Source: Teredinibacter turnerae (GTDB lineage Bacteria; Pseudomonadota; Gammaproteobacteria; Pseudomonadales; Cellvibrionaceae). Taken from it: a stretch of 64,000 nt of DNA. The notes below the pieces were generated by a model. The model was not told where the DNA came from. It made no database searches and saw only the letters and a list, made by a program, of their open reading frames with translations. Within the stretch, counting starts at the first letter, position 1. Every line of letters starts with the position of its first letter. Shown here in pieces: positions 36,567-46,341 of this stretch. The stretch covers positions 3,782,001-3,846,000 of the forward strand of contig NZ_CP149817.1 of the NCBI RefSeq assembly GCF_037935975.1, written 5' to 3'. The position numbers and the translations under genes were made by a program.

Positions 36567-38072
36567 TTAGCCACCGGTCTGGCTCGTGTGCTGATCGCCT
36601 TCCGCGCGCAACAGTGCAACCGCAGTGGCAACTAGCTGATGTGCCGAAGCACGGGCTATATCGCGGGGTATTTCCTGCCCGTTCGTGGTATAAGCCACAG
36701 GCAGCTGACGTTCGACCAACACGCTCAGGGCTTCGCCCAGGCTTGCGGCCTCGTCCAGTTTGGTCAGGACACAGGCGTCAATTCCCTGACGACTGGCGTA
36801 TGCGTGGGTACTGGCGGTCATGGTCTGGCGCTGACTGTTGCAGGCCAGTACAAGCACACGTTTCACTGCCGGGCAGCTGTCCAGTTTGCGCAGCTGTTCC
36901 TTCAGCAGTGGGTCGCCGTGACGAAATCCAGCGGTATCGATCAGAATCAACGGGAACTGCTTGAGAGACGCCAATACGCGCAGCAGACTGTTCTCCGCAT
37001 CCACCGCACGCACAGGCACATTGAGAATGCGCCCCAGCGAACGCAGTTGGTCGTAGGCGCCCACCCGGTAGGTATCGGTGGTAATTAGCGCGACCTTGCC
37101 GGGGCCGTGATCCAGCACATAGCGGGCAGCCAGTTTGGCAATGGTCGTCGTCTTGCCTACCCCGGTTTGGCCGACAAAAGCGAATACACCGCCCTGCTGG
37201 ACCAGATCCTGGCCCGCTATCGGCAACTGCCGTGAGAGGTGAGCCATACATTGACGCCAGGTTTTACTCATGCTGCTTTGCTGGCCTGCGCTTTCCAGCA
37301 GGCGATCGGCCAACGAATCGGGCAGACCGAGGCGGGCAAGGCGATCATTAATAATGGAGTAGCGGCCAGGCATCTGTACCTGCCCAGGCATTGACACTTC
37401 CGGCCGACGAGCCATCTGCCACATTTGTTGCTCAATGAGCATGCGCATATCGGCAATATCACTCTGCAACTGCTCCAGGCGCGCGTCGTCTTGTACAGCG
37501 CCAGCGCTGCTGCGGGAGTCACCCAGTTCGGCCTGCACTTGCGCGTCTTGCAACGCGGAGTCTGGGTAGATCGGTGCGCGGGGGTTGGGGGTGCGCGATG
37601 CCTGCGATGCGTGGGCCTGGGTAGGTGTTGGCTCTGTCGCCTGCGCTCGTGGCGCGGGTGCTTCAGTCGCTTTTGCCCGCCGCTTGGCATCCAGCATACG
37701 CTCTCGCGCAAGCTCTATTTCTCGGGCCAGTTCTTCACTGCGCGAGGCTGAGATTGATGGCTCGTTCATCTCGACCCGCGCGCCGCTCTTGGCCGCAGCT
37801 TGCTCAATACCGGCATGAGTTTGCCAGGCGGCATCGCTCGACATGGCGGTGTCCAGCTCCGCGTCAAAATGTCGACCAAAATCACGCCGAGCGCCAATTT
37901 CACTGGTGGGCAGATCCGGCTCAACAGCAGTGATCACCTCTACACCTTCAGGGACCTTGCGGCTGGACAGAATCACCGCTTCCGGCCCCATCTCGGCACC
38001 CACCAGATCCAGTGCACGCCGCATAGTCGGGGCGACAAAACGTTTTACCTGGGCTCGATCTTGCGCGGCCAT
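36567..38072 (-). CDS. flhF: Flagellar biosynthesis protein FlhF (SRP-type GTPase)
   Basis: 501-aa SRP-family GTPase that sets the polar position of the flagellum. N-terminal basic segment (KRFVAPTMRRALDLV), a middle variable region rich in Ala/Gln/Pro, then the NG domains with P-loop GQTGVGKTTTIAKLAARY near residue 300, DTYRVGAYDQL, LIDTAGFRHGD and TKLDEAASLGEAL. Preceded by AGGAG. It lies 31 bp after flhA and before fleN, the standard flhA-flhF-fleN-fliA order. Confidence 0.97.
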   Translation of the reverse strand: MAAQDRAQVKRFVAPTMRRALDLVGAEMGPEAVILSSRKVPEGVEVITAVEPDLPTSEIGARRDFGRHFDAELDTAMSSDAAWQTHAGIEQAAAKSGARVEMNEPSISASRSEELAREIELARERMLDAKRRAKATEAPAPRAQATEPTPTQAHASQASRTPNPRAPIYPDSALQDAQVQAELGDSRSSAGAVQDDARLEQLQSDIADMRMLIEQQMWQMARRPEVSMPGQVQMPGRYSIINDRLARLGLPDSLADRLLESAGQQSSMSKTWRQCMAHLSRQLPIAGQDLVQQGGVFAFVGQTGVGKTTTIAKLAARYVLDHGPGKVALITTDTYRVGAYDQLRSLGRILNVPVRAVDAENSLLRVLASLKQFPLILIDTAGFRHGDPLLKEQLRKLDSCPAVKRVLVLACNSQRQTMTASTHAYASRQGIDACVLTKLDEAASLGEALSVLVERQLPVAYTTNGQEIPRDIARASAHQLVATAVALLRAEGDQHTSQTGG

Positions 38073-38103
38073 GATTCAGTCTCCTGAAATAAATTCAATA
38101 AAA

Positions 38104-40338
38104 TCAATTACCTAAAACTTCCCCACCCACACTGGCATCAATACTCAAGGCCTTGTTGTCGGAGACTTCGTTGTACGCCAGCACCCGCATTTGCGGAATA
38201 TTGAAGCGGACAAACTGCGCCATCATCGAACGCAGGGGTACGGCTACCAGCAGCACTATGGGTTTTCCGGCGGCTTCCTGGTTTTTGGCGGCGCTCACCA
38301 GCGCGTTGTTCAATCGTTCCGCCAGTTGCGGCTCTAATAGGGCGCCGTCATCAGCGCCAGATTTTTGTGCCTGCTGAACCGACTGGAGCAACAACTGTTC
38401 CAATGCAGGATCCAGGGTGATAACCGGTAAATTTGCGTCCTGACCGACAATGCTCTGCACAATCTGGCGCGCGAGCGACGCCCGGGCGGCGGCCGTGAGG
38501 GTGTTGGTGTCCATGTTTTTATTGCCGTGTGCGGCCAGCGCTTCAGCGATGGTTCGCATATCGCGAATCGGGACATGCTCGCGGAGAAGAGACTGGAGTA
38601 CTTTAAGCAGCTGATTAATGCTGATGGTATTGGGCACCAGCTCCTCCACCAGTTTCGGCGACTTTTCGGCGAGGAGATCGAGCCACTTCTGCACATCTTC
38701 ATGGCCGATAAGCTCGTGAATATGCTGCTGGATTATCTGGTTCAAGTGGGTGGCTGCCACAGTCGCCGCATCTACCACCGTGTAGCCCAGGGTTTGCGCC
38801 TGATCGCGGTGGGACTCATCGACCCAGACCGCCTCCAGGCCAAAGGCCGGGTCGCGGGTTTTCGTGCCGTCGAGTCGGCCAAACACCTGCCCGGGGTTAA
38901 TCGCCATGTACCTGTCCGGGTAGACTTCACCCTCACCGATAGTCACCCCCATCAACGTGATGCGGTAAGCGCTTGGCAGCAAATCCAGGTTGTCGCGTAT
39001 ATGCACCGCAGGAATCAGAAAACCCATTTCCTGTGACAGCTTTTTGCGTACGCCTTTGATCCGGCCTAACAGTTCGCCACTTTGATTTTTATCCACCAGC
39101 GGAATCAACCGGTAACCCACTTCGAGGCCAATAATATCCACCGGAGTAACGTCGTCCCAACTCACCTCGGTTGGCTCCTGCGTGGCGGGCCGGTCAGGCG
39201 CAGGTAAAGACGCTGAAGGCGCTTGCCCTGCGCCGGCCGGTGAACCAGAGGTTTTCGGCACACCGGCGTTGCGCTGGGTGAATCCACCCTCTTCAACCAC
39301 CTCTACCTGCTGATGTTTGAAGTGGATAAAGTACGCGAGCAGCCCACACACAAATGCCAAACTGAGAAACGGCACATGCGGCATTCCAGGTACCACGCCC
39401 ATAACGAACAAAATGAAAGCAGCAACGGCCATCGCGCGGGGCGACTCAAACATCTGCGACAGCACCTGGCGATTCATGTCCTCCGAGCTGTTGACGCGCG
39501 TCACCATAATGGCGGTAGCGGTAGAAAGCAGTAGTGATGGAATCTGAGCAACCAGGCCGTCACCGATGGTCAGCAGCACGTATTTTTCCAGCGCTTCCAT
39601 AAACTCGAGATCGTGCTGCGCCATACCCACCGCAAGACCGCCGATAATATTGATTACGAGAATCAGAATGCCCGCTACCGCATCGCCGCGAACAAACTTA
39701 CTGGCGCCGTCCATTGCACCGTAAAAATCGGCTTCGGCGGCGACGTCGGCGCGCCGGGTTCGCGCTTCATCCTGATCGATAAGGCCCGCGTTCAAATCTG
39801 CATCGATCGCCATTTGCTTGCCAGGCATAGCGTCCAATGTAAAGCGAGCGCTCACTTCCGAAATTCGGCCCGCGCCCTTGGTTACCACGACAAAGTTGAT
39901 AATCATCAGAATGATGAACACCACCAGACCGACCGCGTAGTTGCCGCCAATCACCACCTCGCCAAACGCCTGAATTACCTTGCCCGCAGCGTCGCCACCT
40001 TCGTGACCATTGAGCAGTACCACCCGTGTCGACGCGACATTAAGTGCTAGCCTCAGCAGTGTGGCAACCAACAGAATCGTGGGGAATACGGCGAAATCCA
40101 GCGGCCGCAGGGTGTAAACACCCACCAGCAGAACAACAATGGAAAGCGCGATATTGAACGAGAAAAACACGTCCAGTAAAAACGCCGGCAGAGGCAGCGT
40201 CATCATGCCGAGCAGCATCAGCAGCAGGATCGGAATACTCAGGTTGCTGCGACTGACTCCGCGCACCCCCTGAAGCGCGGAATCGCGCGTTAGGGTGCTC
40301 GGGAGCGAACGGAGATGCGAAAAAAACGGTTCTGCCAT
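38104..40338 (-). CDS. flhA: Flagellar export gate protein FlhA
   Basis: 744-aa integral protein of the flagellar type III export apparatus. About eight hydrophobic helices fill the first 350 residues, including DVFFSFNIALSIVVLL, the conserved FHIPEP-region stretch with ARFTLDAMPGKQMAID and ADFYGAMDGASKF, then a large cytoplasmic domain that docks chaperones. The N-terminus is about 25-30 residues longer than in E. coli. A sigma-54-type promoter is centred 82 bp upstream (40413-40427). In pseudomonads flhB directly precedes flhA; here three opposite-strand genes intervene. Confidence 0.97.
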   Translation of the reverse strand: MAEPFFSHLRSLPSTLTRDSALQGVRGVSRSNLSIPILLLMLLGMMTLPLPAFLLDVFFSFNIALSIVVLLVGVYTLRPLDFAVFPTILLVATLLRLALNVASTRVVLLNGHEGGDAAGKVIQAFGEVVIGGNYAVGLVVFIILMIINFVVVTKGAGRISEVSARFTLDAMPGKQMAIDADLNAGLIDQDEARTRRADVAAEADFYGAMDGASKFVRGDAVAGILILVINIIGGLAVGMAQHDLEFMEALEKYVLLTIGDGLVAQIPSLLLSTATAIMVTRVNSSEDMNRQVLSQMFESPRAMAVAAFILFVMGVVPGMPHVPFLSLAFVCGLLAYFIHFKHQQVEVVEEGGFTQRNAGVPKTSGSPAGAGQAPSASLPAPDRPATQEPTEVSWDDVTPVDIIGLEVGYRLIPLVDKNQSGELLGRIKGVRKKLSQEMGFLIPAVHIRDNLDLLPSAYRITLMGVTIGEGEVYPDRYMAINPGQVFGRLDGTKTRDPAFGLEAVWVDESHRDQAQTLGYTVVDAATVAATHLNQIIQQHIHELIGHEDVQKWLDLLAEKSPKLVEELVPNTISINQLLKVLQSLLREHVPIRDMRTIAEALAAHGNKNMDTNTLTAAARASLARQIVQSIVGQDANLPVITLDPALEQLLLQSVQQAQKSGADDGALLEPQLAERLNNALVSAAKNQEAAGKPIVLLVAVPLRSMMAQFVRFNIPQMRVLAYNEVSDNKALSIDASVGGEVLGN

Positions 40339-40743
40339 GCGTACGTCTTCACCAATACAGCGCCAGGTTTTTGGCGCTTTAGTACCAACTAAGGGCTAAT
40401 TTCAGAGTTATGGCAAGAACCGTTCCCGCACGTTAAAAAAGGGAGCGCGAGCAGGTTTCCCGCGGGCATGAGGCAGTACGTATTAGCCGTCGGCGGGTTC
40501 CGCACGATCGGTTGATCCCGCGCAATCGGCATAAGCGTTAATTTCTGTCATTTGGGCGCTGAAGACCCTATGCTTGAAGTAATCTGATATGACCCTGCAC
40601 ACCTGCGGTCAGAGGCGCGGTAGTCTGTGGGCAACTTGCCCGCAGGCAGCTAATTACAAGCACAAAAGCGCGATGCTAGGGGTATACAACCCAACCGGCA
40701 CGCAAGCGCCAATAGCCGCCATGCTTTTACAAGCGAGGTTTCT
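40339..40743. other. Intergenic region between flhA and the TPR gene
   Basis: 405 bp between divergent genes. It holds the flhA sigma-54 promoter near its left end. Near the right end are the small inverted repeat GGGCAACTTGCCC and the ribosome site GCGAGG before the ATG at 40744. Otherwise nothing recognised. Confidence 0.5.
40413..40427 (-). promoter_or_regulatory. Sigma-54-type promoter of flhA
   Basis: Minus strand GGGAACG-GTTC-TTGC against consensus TGGCACG-N4-TTGC: the invariant GG and GC are present at exact spacing and the ACG and TTGC blocks match. Predicted start near 40401, 63 nt before the flhA ATG. Confidence 0.7.
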
Positions 40744-41877
40744 ATGTTTTCGCGCAGCCCATTTCTGCCTCTACTAAGCCTGGCCGTTATCCTATTGTTT
40801 TGCGCCCGCGCGGGGTTCGCCAACACGCCTGAGGGGCCGCTCGATCTCGCCACCATTCCGGACGTGCCAGAGGCCAACCTGCTTAAGATTGATGCGCGCG
40901 TAAGAGCCGTGTTGGACGAAAAAATTGGCGGTATTCGTGATATGCGCGCCCGCGCTTTTGCCCTGCATACCCTGTTGTTTGGCAGCGAAGCTCTGGGCAT
41001 TGTTTACGATGACAGTATCACCCACACCGCCCAGCAAACCTTCGTCACCCGACGTGGCAACTGCTTGTCGCACGCGAGCCTCTACCTGGCTGCCGCGCGC
41101 TATGTCGGCCTGAACGCACGATTCCAGCTGGTGTCCATTCCTCGCGAGTGGGTGCCCAACGAAAAATTCAATATCGTACCCGGCCATATCAATGTAGCTG
41201 TTGCGATTCCGGGCCATAAGATCACAGTTGAATTCAGTAATATTGTGAACGCAGAAGAGTCACAACACATGCGTTCGCGCACGGTTGCCGATTCCAGAGC
41301 GCTGGCGGAGTATTACAACAACCTCGGTACAGAGGCAGCGCAAAATGGCAATCCGTCGACAGCCATCGCCTACTTGCGAAAAGCGATAAAAACAGACGGA
41401 CGTGTGGCCTACGCGTGGTCAAACCTGGGGGTGATGTATAAAATGAACGGCCACACCAAACTGGCGCAGCGCGCGTACGAGAAAGGTTTAAAGTTAGATA
41501 AAGACAACCTTTCTATCTTGAATAATATTTATATTCTCTACCGGGAAACCGGCCAGCATGCGCGAGCGGAAAAAATAGCCGCGCGAGTGGAACGCTATAG
41601 CCGCCGCAACCCCTATTATCTGGCGAAGCTGGCAAAATCCGACCTCGCCGAACGACAGATACCCGAAGCTATCCAGAAACTTAAACGGGCGATTACCCTC
41701 AAACCTGAAGAAGCCGATTTTTACCTCGCACTAGCGCGAGCATACTTCGCCAATGGCGATGCCCGCTCGGGTAAACGGCAATTGCACGTGGGTATGCGGC
41801 GCATGCAAACGCAGGAAGAGCGGCAAAAACTCAAGTTCAAACTCAGTCAGCTCAAGCGATCTGAAGCAGGTGCATAA
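40744..41877 (+). CDS. Secreted transglutaminase-like / TPR protein
   Basis: 377 aa. Signal peptide at residues 1-26 (LLSLAVILLFCARAGFA), then a transglutaminase-like domain at about 60-165 with the catalytic Cys in RRGNCLSHASLYLAAARYVG and His in PGHINVAV. Then come TPR repeats (AEYYNNLGTEAAQNGNPSTA; AWSNLGVMYKMNGHTKLA; DFYLALARAYFANGDARSG). Proteins with this layout are widespread in gammaproteobacteria but poorly studied; the domain may be a protease or a binding module. Ribosome site GAGG seven bases before the ATG. It heads the plus-strand island that splits flhB from flhA; there is no evidence for a flagellar role. Confidence 0.8.
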   Translation: MFSRSPFLPLLSLAVILLFCARAGFANTPEGPLDLATIPDVPEANLLKIDARVRAVLDEKIGGIRDMRARAFALHTLLFGSEALGIVYDDSITHTAQQTFVTRRGNCLSHASLYLAAARYVGLNARFQLVSIPREWVPNEKFNIVPGHINVAVAIPGHKITVEFSNIVNAEESQHMRSRTVADSRALAEYYNNLGTEAAQNGNPSTAIAYLRKAIKTDGRVAYAWSNLGVMYKMNGHTKLAQRAYEKGLKLDKDNLSILNNIYILYRETGQHARAEKIAARVERYSRRNPYYLAKLAKSDLAERQIPEAIQKLKRAITLKPEEADFYLALARAYFANGDARSGKRQLHVGMRRMQTQEERQKLKFKLSQLKRSEAGA

Positions 41878-42061
41878 CGGAACTGGCATCTATTTAGCTT
41901 GACCTGTTCCAACGACGCGGCGCGTCAAATTCGCTATAGTTGAGGTCACCTGCACGCAAAGAACGCGGCAGAACAACACTCCCGCAGCGGAGCGTTGACT
42001 TCTGTCGGCAATTGCTGCCATTTTTCTATTCGCCCTCAATACTAAGTGAGCACCAATTTTC

Positions 42062-43669
42062 ATGAAACTAACTGGTCTGGACCTCCTCACCAACCCCCGC
42101 TTCAACAAAGGCACCGCCTTCACACTCCAAGAACGCGAAGATTATGGCTTGACTGGCCTGTTGCCTCCCGTAGTCAGCACCCAGGAACAACAGATGCAAC
42201 GCTCGTTACTTAACTTGCGAAACAAAACCCGCCACATCGATAAATACCTGTTCCTCACCGCCCTGCAAAAGCGTAACGAGCGGGTTTTCTACCGCATTCT
42301 GCTCGAAAATATTGAAGAGATGATGCCGCTGGTGTACACGCCCACCGTTGGGCAAGCCTGTCAGGAATTCGCGATTAATTTCCGCGAAACCCACGGTTGT
42401 TATATCTCCTGGCAGGATCGGGGCAATATTGCCAATGCCCTGCGCAATTGGCCGGATAAAGATGTGCGATTGATTGTCGTCTCCGACGGTGAGCGCATTC
42501 TGGGGCTGGGAGATCTCGGTAGTAACGGCATGGGCATTCCCATCGGCAAACTTACGCTCTATTGTGCCTGTGCGGGTATCGACCCCGCCCACTGCCTGCC
42601 GATCATGGTTGACCTCGGCACCGAAAACGAAGCGCTTCGCACCGACCCATTTTATCTCGGCGTGCGGGAAGCACGCATTCGCGGTGAAGACTACGACGCA
42701 TTTATGGCCGAATTTTGTCAAGCCGTGCAGGACGTATTCCCACAGGCGCTGCTGCAATTCGAAGACTTCGCCACCCCAAATGCCATCGCCCTGCTCGAGC
42801 GCTATCGCGACAAGCAGCTCTGCTTCAATGACGATATTCAAGGCACCGCGTCTGTGGCTCTGGCCGGTTTGCTCGCCGCTACCCGCATCAATGGCAAGCG
42901 CATCAGCGATATGCGTTTTATGTTTTTGGGGGCAGGCTCGGCGGCAACGGGTATTGGCGAACTGTTAGTTAAAGCGATGCAACGGGAAGGTATCAGCGAA
43001 GCTCAGGCACGCTCACAACTCGCATTTAACGACAGCAAGGGGCTGATCGTCCGCAGCCGGGATCAGCTCACCGACCACGCGCGCCCCTTCGCAGCAGATT
43101 TACCGGCGATGGACGCCGCTGCCGCCTTGGAAGCGTTCAAACCTGACGTTTTAATTGGTGCCAGTGGTCGACCCGGAATTATTACTGAGTCAATGGTAAA
43201 AGCGCTGTGCACGATTCACCAACGGCCCGCGATTTTCGCACTGTCCAACCCTACCGCTAACGCCGAATGTACAGCTAAACAGGCCTACGAGTGGAGTGAC
43301 GGCAAAGCCATTTTTGCCAGCGGCAGCCCGTTTTCAGCAGTTGAATACAAAGGCACGACCTTTATTCCCGGGCAGGGCAACAACGCCTATATTTTCCCCG
43401 GCTTAGGCCTTGGCGTGCTGTTGAGCGGAGCCACCCGAATCAACGACGATATGTTAATAAGCGCTGCTGAGTGCCTGGCCGCCTGTGTTGAGCAAACACA
43501 AATTGATGCAGGCTGTTTGTATCCTCCCCTTACTGATATTCGCGAAGTGTCCGCAAAAATTGCCGTCGCAGTGGCGAAAACAGCGGAGAAAGCCGGGTTT
43601 TTACCAGCGCCTCTCGCGTTGGATTTTGCCGACCAGGTACGTGCTCAGCAGTACGATCCCAAGTATTAG
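42062..43669 (+). CDS. maeA: NAD-dependent malic enzyme
   Basis: 535-aa enzyme converting malate to pyruvate and CO2 with reduction of NAD. It carries the large-type malic enzyme signature: catalytic Tyr in LVYTPTVGQACQEF, LGSNGMGIPIGKL, metal-binding FNDDIQGTASVAL, and the nucleotide-binding FLGAGSAATGIGE. Length fits the E. coli MaeA/SfcA group rather than the longer MaeB with a phosphotransacetylase domain. Cofactor choice is inferred from family. It sits between the TPR gene and katG, each with its own intergenic region, and is followed by a hairpin. Confidence 0.95.
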   Translation: MKLTGLDLLTNPRFNKGTAFTLQEREDYGLTGLLPPVVSTQEQQMQRSLLNLRNKTRHIDKYLFLTALQKRNERVFYRILLENIEEMMPLVYTPTVGQACQEFAINFRETHGCYISWQDRGNIANALRNWPDKDVRLIVVSDGERILGLGDLGSNGMGIPIGKLTLYCACAGIDPAHCLPIMVDLGTENEALRTDPFYLGVREARIRGEDYDAFMAEFCQAVQDVFPQALLQFEDFATPNAIALLERYRDKQLCFNDDIQGTASVALAGLLAATRINGKRISDMRFMFLGAGSAATGIGELLVKAMQREGISEAQARSQLAFNDSKGLIVRSRDQLTDHARPFAADLPAMDAAAALEAFKPDVLIGASGRPGIITESMVKALCTIHQRPAIFALSNPTANAECTAKQAYEWSDGKAIFASGSPFSAVEYKGTTFIPGQGNNAYIFPGLGLGVLLSGATRINDDMLISAAECLAACVEQTQIDAGCLYPPLTDIREVSAKIAVAVAKTAEKAGFLPAPLALDFADQVRAQQYDPKY

Positions 43670-43713
43670 GGGGGCACACATCAGGGCATGTTAACGCTGA
43701 CTTAGTTAGCTTT

Positions 43714-43740
43714 GCGCTGCGGTTTTGTTGACCGCAGCGC
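43714..43740 (+). terminator. Hairpin downstream of maeA
   Basis: 10-bp stem GCGCTGCGGT/ACCGCAGCGC with loop TTTGTTG, 45 bp after the maeA stop. No T-run follows the stem, so its strength as a terminator is uncertain. Confidence 0.55.
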
Positions 43741-43829
43741 GCCTTCAATACCTCACAAGCAATACCTCGCCTTCAACACCTCGCCTTCACCCCTCGCCTT
43801 CAACACCTCGCTTCCAATATTTCGCTTCC
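43741..43829. repeat. Degenerate 14-bp tandem repeat
   Basis: About six imperfect copies of CTCGCCTTCAACAC (variants CTCGCCTTCACCC, CTCGCTTCCAATAT), immediately after the maeA hairpin. The rest of the 354-bp maeA-katG gap is AT-rich and must hold the katG promoter, which I could not place. Confidence 0.75.
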
Positions 43830-44023
43830 TATAGCTGGTAAATGAGCCGTGCACGGGAACTGTTTCGATCACAAGGAAATAAACAACCGACAATTAAGTT
43901 GGAATTAAGATAAAAGCGAATTAAATTTTTCCTATCGTATTTTTCTATTATTCAGCAACGGCCCTCTGACCTAGACTCATCGAGTTACCCGCCAAAAACC
44001 ACCAAACACGATGAGGCTATAAC

Positions 44024-46276
44024 ATGAATAATCGATTCGAGTTTTTCTCCAGGTTTTGCTCCTCCGTCACAATTGCTCTCACCCTGACATGCTCTAACCT
44101 GTACGCTAAAGACGCGCCAATGAGTAAGCCCTCCGGCACAGTCGGTATGGGTACTGTGGCCCCAACGCAAGTTAAATCCAACCTTTTCTGGTGGCCCGAC
44201 CAGCTCGATCTTAGCCCGTTGCGCGACCACGATGCCCGCTCCAACCCGCTGGGAAAAGATTTCAACTATAAAAAAGCGTTTGCTGAATTAGACATGGCTG
44301 CATTAAAGCAGGATATCGACGCGGTGCTCACCAATTCACAAGATTGGTGGCCTGCCGATTGGGGCAACTACGGGCCATTTTTTATTCGCATGACGTGGCA
44401 TGCGGCCGGAACCTATCGCACTATGGATGGCCGTGGCGGTGCCGGCGGTGGACAACAGCGTTTCGATCCGCTCAACAGCTGGCCGGATAACGGCAACCTG
44501 GATAAAGCCCGTCGTCTGTTGTGGTCGGTAAAACAAAAGTACGGCGAACACATATCCTGGGGTGACCTGATTGTTTTGGCAGGCAACGTGGCTTTAGAAA
44601 ACATGGGCTTTAAGACCTACGGTTTTGCCGCTGGCCGAGACGACGACTGGGAACCGGATATGGTGTACTGGGGCCCAGAGGTGGAAATGCTCGCCAGCGA
44701 CCGCCGCGAGACTGACGGCACCCTGAAAAAACCCCTGGCAGCAGTCCACATGGGGCTTATTTACGTCAACCCAGAGGGCCCTGGCGGGGTACCTGATCCT
44801 GTCGCCTCAGCCAAAAACATTCGCGAAGCTTTCGCCCGCATGGCGATGAACGATGAAGAAACGCTGGCCTTAATCGCAGGCGGACACACGTTTGGCAAAA
44901 TGCATGGTGCCCACAAAGCCAATGACTGTCTTGCACCGGAACCCGGCGCAGCCCCCGTTGAACAACAGGGCCTTGGCTGGAAAAACCGCTGCGGTAAGGG
45001 CAATGCTGAAGACACCATCACCAGTGGACTGGAAGGTGCCTGGACCCAGGCGCCGACACGTTGGACATCGCTTTATTTAAGTAATTTACTGACGTTTGAC
45101 TGGAAAAAAACGCGCAGCCCCGCAGGCGCTATTATCTGGATTCCCACCGACGAGTCGGTTCACAACGCCGTGCCCGATGCACATGTTAAAGGGAAGTTTA
45201 ACCCGCCGGTGATGACCACAGCGGACCTCGCATTGAAATTTGATCCAGCGTACCGAAAAATTGCTGAACGATTTTTAGCGAACCCGGAAGAATACCAGCT
45301 CGCATTTGCCAAGGCCTGGTTTAAGCTGACTCACAGAGATATGGGGCCAATGGCGAATTACCTCGGCAAGGATTTCCCCGCAACGCCCCACTTGTGGCAA
45401 GACCCGATACCCGATCCCGGTTATATCAACCTGAGTAAGCGAGAGATTGCTAAATTGAAAAAAGCCATTGCTGGCTCGGGGCTCTCCGTTCGTGAACTAG
45501 TCAGTGTTGCCTGGGCATCCGCGTCCACCTACCGTGATTCCGATATGCGGGGCGGCGCCAACGGAGCACGAATAGCCCTGCTACCACAAAAACAGTGGGC
45601 GGCCAACGATCCGGAATCTACCGCACGCGTGATAAACCAACTAAAAAAAGTCCAGCAGAAATACAAAAAGGTAAGCCTCGCAGACCTTATTGTGCTCGGC
45701 GGTGCTGTTGGCATTGAGCGAGCCGCCGCTGCGGCAGGTACAAAAGTGAAGGTACCGTTTGCCGCCGGTCGCGGCGACGCTGTCCAGGAGCAAACGGATA
45801 TACATTCGTTTGCGCTTCTCGAACCCGAGGCGGATGGATTTCGCAACTACTACACCAAGGGGTTTTACAAATCTCCCACCGAGGCACTTGTCGACAAAGC
45901 GGATCAATTAGCGCTAACCGTGCCGGAAATGACAGTACTCGTTGGCGGTCTGCGCGTATTAGGGGCCAACACCGGCAACAGTCCGCACGGAGTATTCACC
46001 GATCGTCCCGGCGTATTGAGCAATGACTTTTTCGTTAATCTATTAGACATGTCGTTTAAATGGCAGCGTGAGGGTGAAATCTACCACGGTATTGAGCGCA
46101 AAACCGGAAAGCGAAAATTTACCGCCACGCCGGTTGATTTAATATTTGGCTCGAGCTCAGAATTACGCGCTGTGGCCGAGGTCTATGCATTTGATAATGC
46201 ACAAGAGCGCTTCGTAAATGACTTTGTCGACGCATGGGTAAAAGTGATGCAGGCCGACAGATTTGATTTGCGCTAG
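44024..46276 (+). CDS. katG: Catalase-peroxidase KatG, predicted secreted form
   Basis: 750-aa heme enzyme breaking down hydrogen peroxide. Distal site [11 protein letters not shown] (Arg, Trp, His), proximal His in [11 protein letters not shown]. The Met-Tyr-Trp cross-link partners are present: Trp in MTWHA, Tyr in [10 protein letters not shown], Met in FARMAMND. The second, non-heme half is complete ([16 protein letters not shown]). The first 28 residues form a signal peptide ([16 protein letters not shown], cleavage after YA), placing it in the periplasm like Legionella KatA and E. coli KatP. Ribosome site GAGG before the ATG; terminator at 46294. Confidence 0.95.
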   Translation: MNNRFEFFSRFCSSVTIALTLTCSNLYAKDAPMSKPSGTVGMGTVAPTQVKSNLFWWPDQLDLSPLRDHDARSNPLGKDFNYKKAFAELDMAALKQDIDAVLTNSQDWWPADWGNYGPFFIRMTWHAAGTYRTMDGRGGAGGGQQRFDPLNSWPDNGNLDKARRLLWSVKQKYGEHISWGDLIVLAGNVALENMGFKTYGFAAGRDDDWEPDMVYWGPEVEMLASDRRETDGTLKKPLAAVHMGLIYVNPEGPGGVPDPVASAKNIREAFARMAMNDEETLALIAGGHTFGKMHGAHKANDCLAPEPGAAPVEQQGLGWKNRCGKGNAEDTITSGLEGAWTQAPTRWTSLYLSNLLTFDWKKTRSPAGAIIWIPTDESVHNAVPDAHVKGKFNPPVMTTADLALKFDPAYRKIAERFLANPEEYQLAFAKAWFKLTHRDMGPMANYLGKDFPATPHLWQDPIPDPGYINLSKREIAKLKKAIAGSGLSVRELVSVAWASASTYRDSDMRGGANGARIALLPQKQWAANDPESTARVINQLKKVQQKYKKVSLADLIVLGGAVGIERAAAAAGTKVKVPFAAGRGDAVQEQTDIHSFALLEPEADGFRNYYTKGFYKSPTEALVDKADQLALTVPEMTVLVGGLRVLGANTGNSPHGVFTDRPGVLSNDFFVNLLDMSFKWQREGEIYHGIERKTGKRKFTATPVDLIFGSSSELRAVAEVYAFDNAQERFVNDFVDAWVKVMQADRFDLR

Positions 46277-46293
46277 ATCGTATTCCCAATTAC

Positions 46294-46328
46294 GGCACTG
46301 TGTACACTAACAGTGCCGTCCTTTTCAA
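46294..46328 (+). terminator. Intrinsic terminator of katG
   Basis: 9-bp stem ACGGCACTG/CAGTGCCGT with a 10-nt loop followed by CCTTTTC, 18 bp after the katG stop and just before the convergent flhB stop. Confidence 0.75.
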
Positions 46329-46341
46329 TCCTGAGAGGTGA

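Noticed and set aside
40421-40427. CGTTCCC as a stray hairpin-array linker
   Set aside because: No paired stems flank it, and it is better explained as part of the flhA sigma-54 promoter.
43935-43955. OxyR site upstream of katG (CTAT...CTAT)
   Set aside because: The two CTAT words are 13 bases apart instead of following the 11-base OxyR period, and the ATAG halves are missing.
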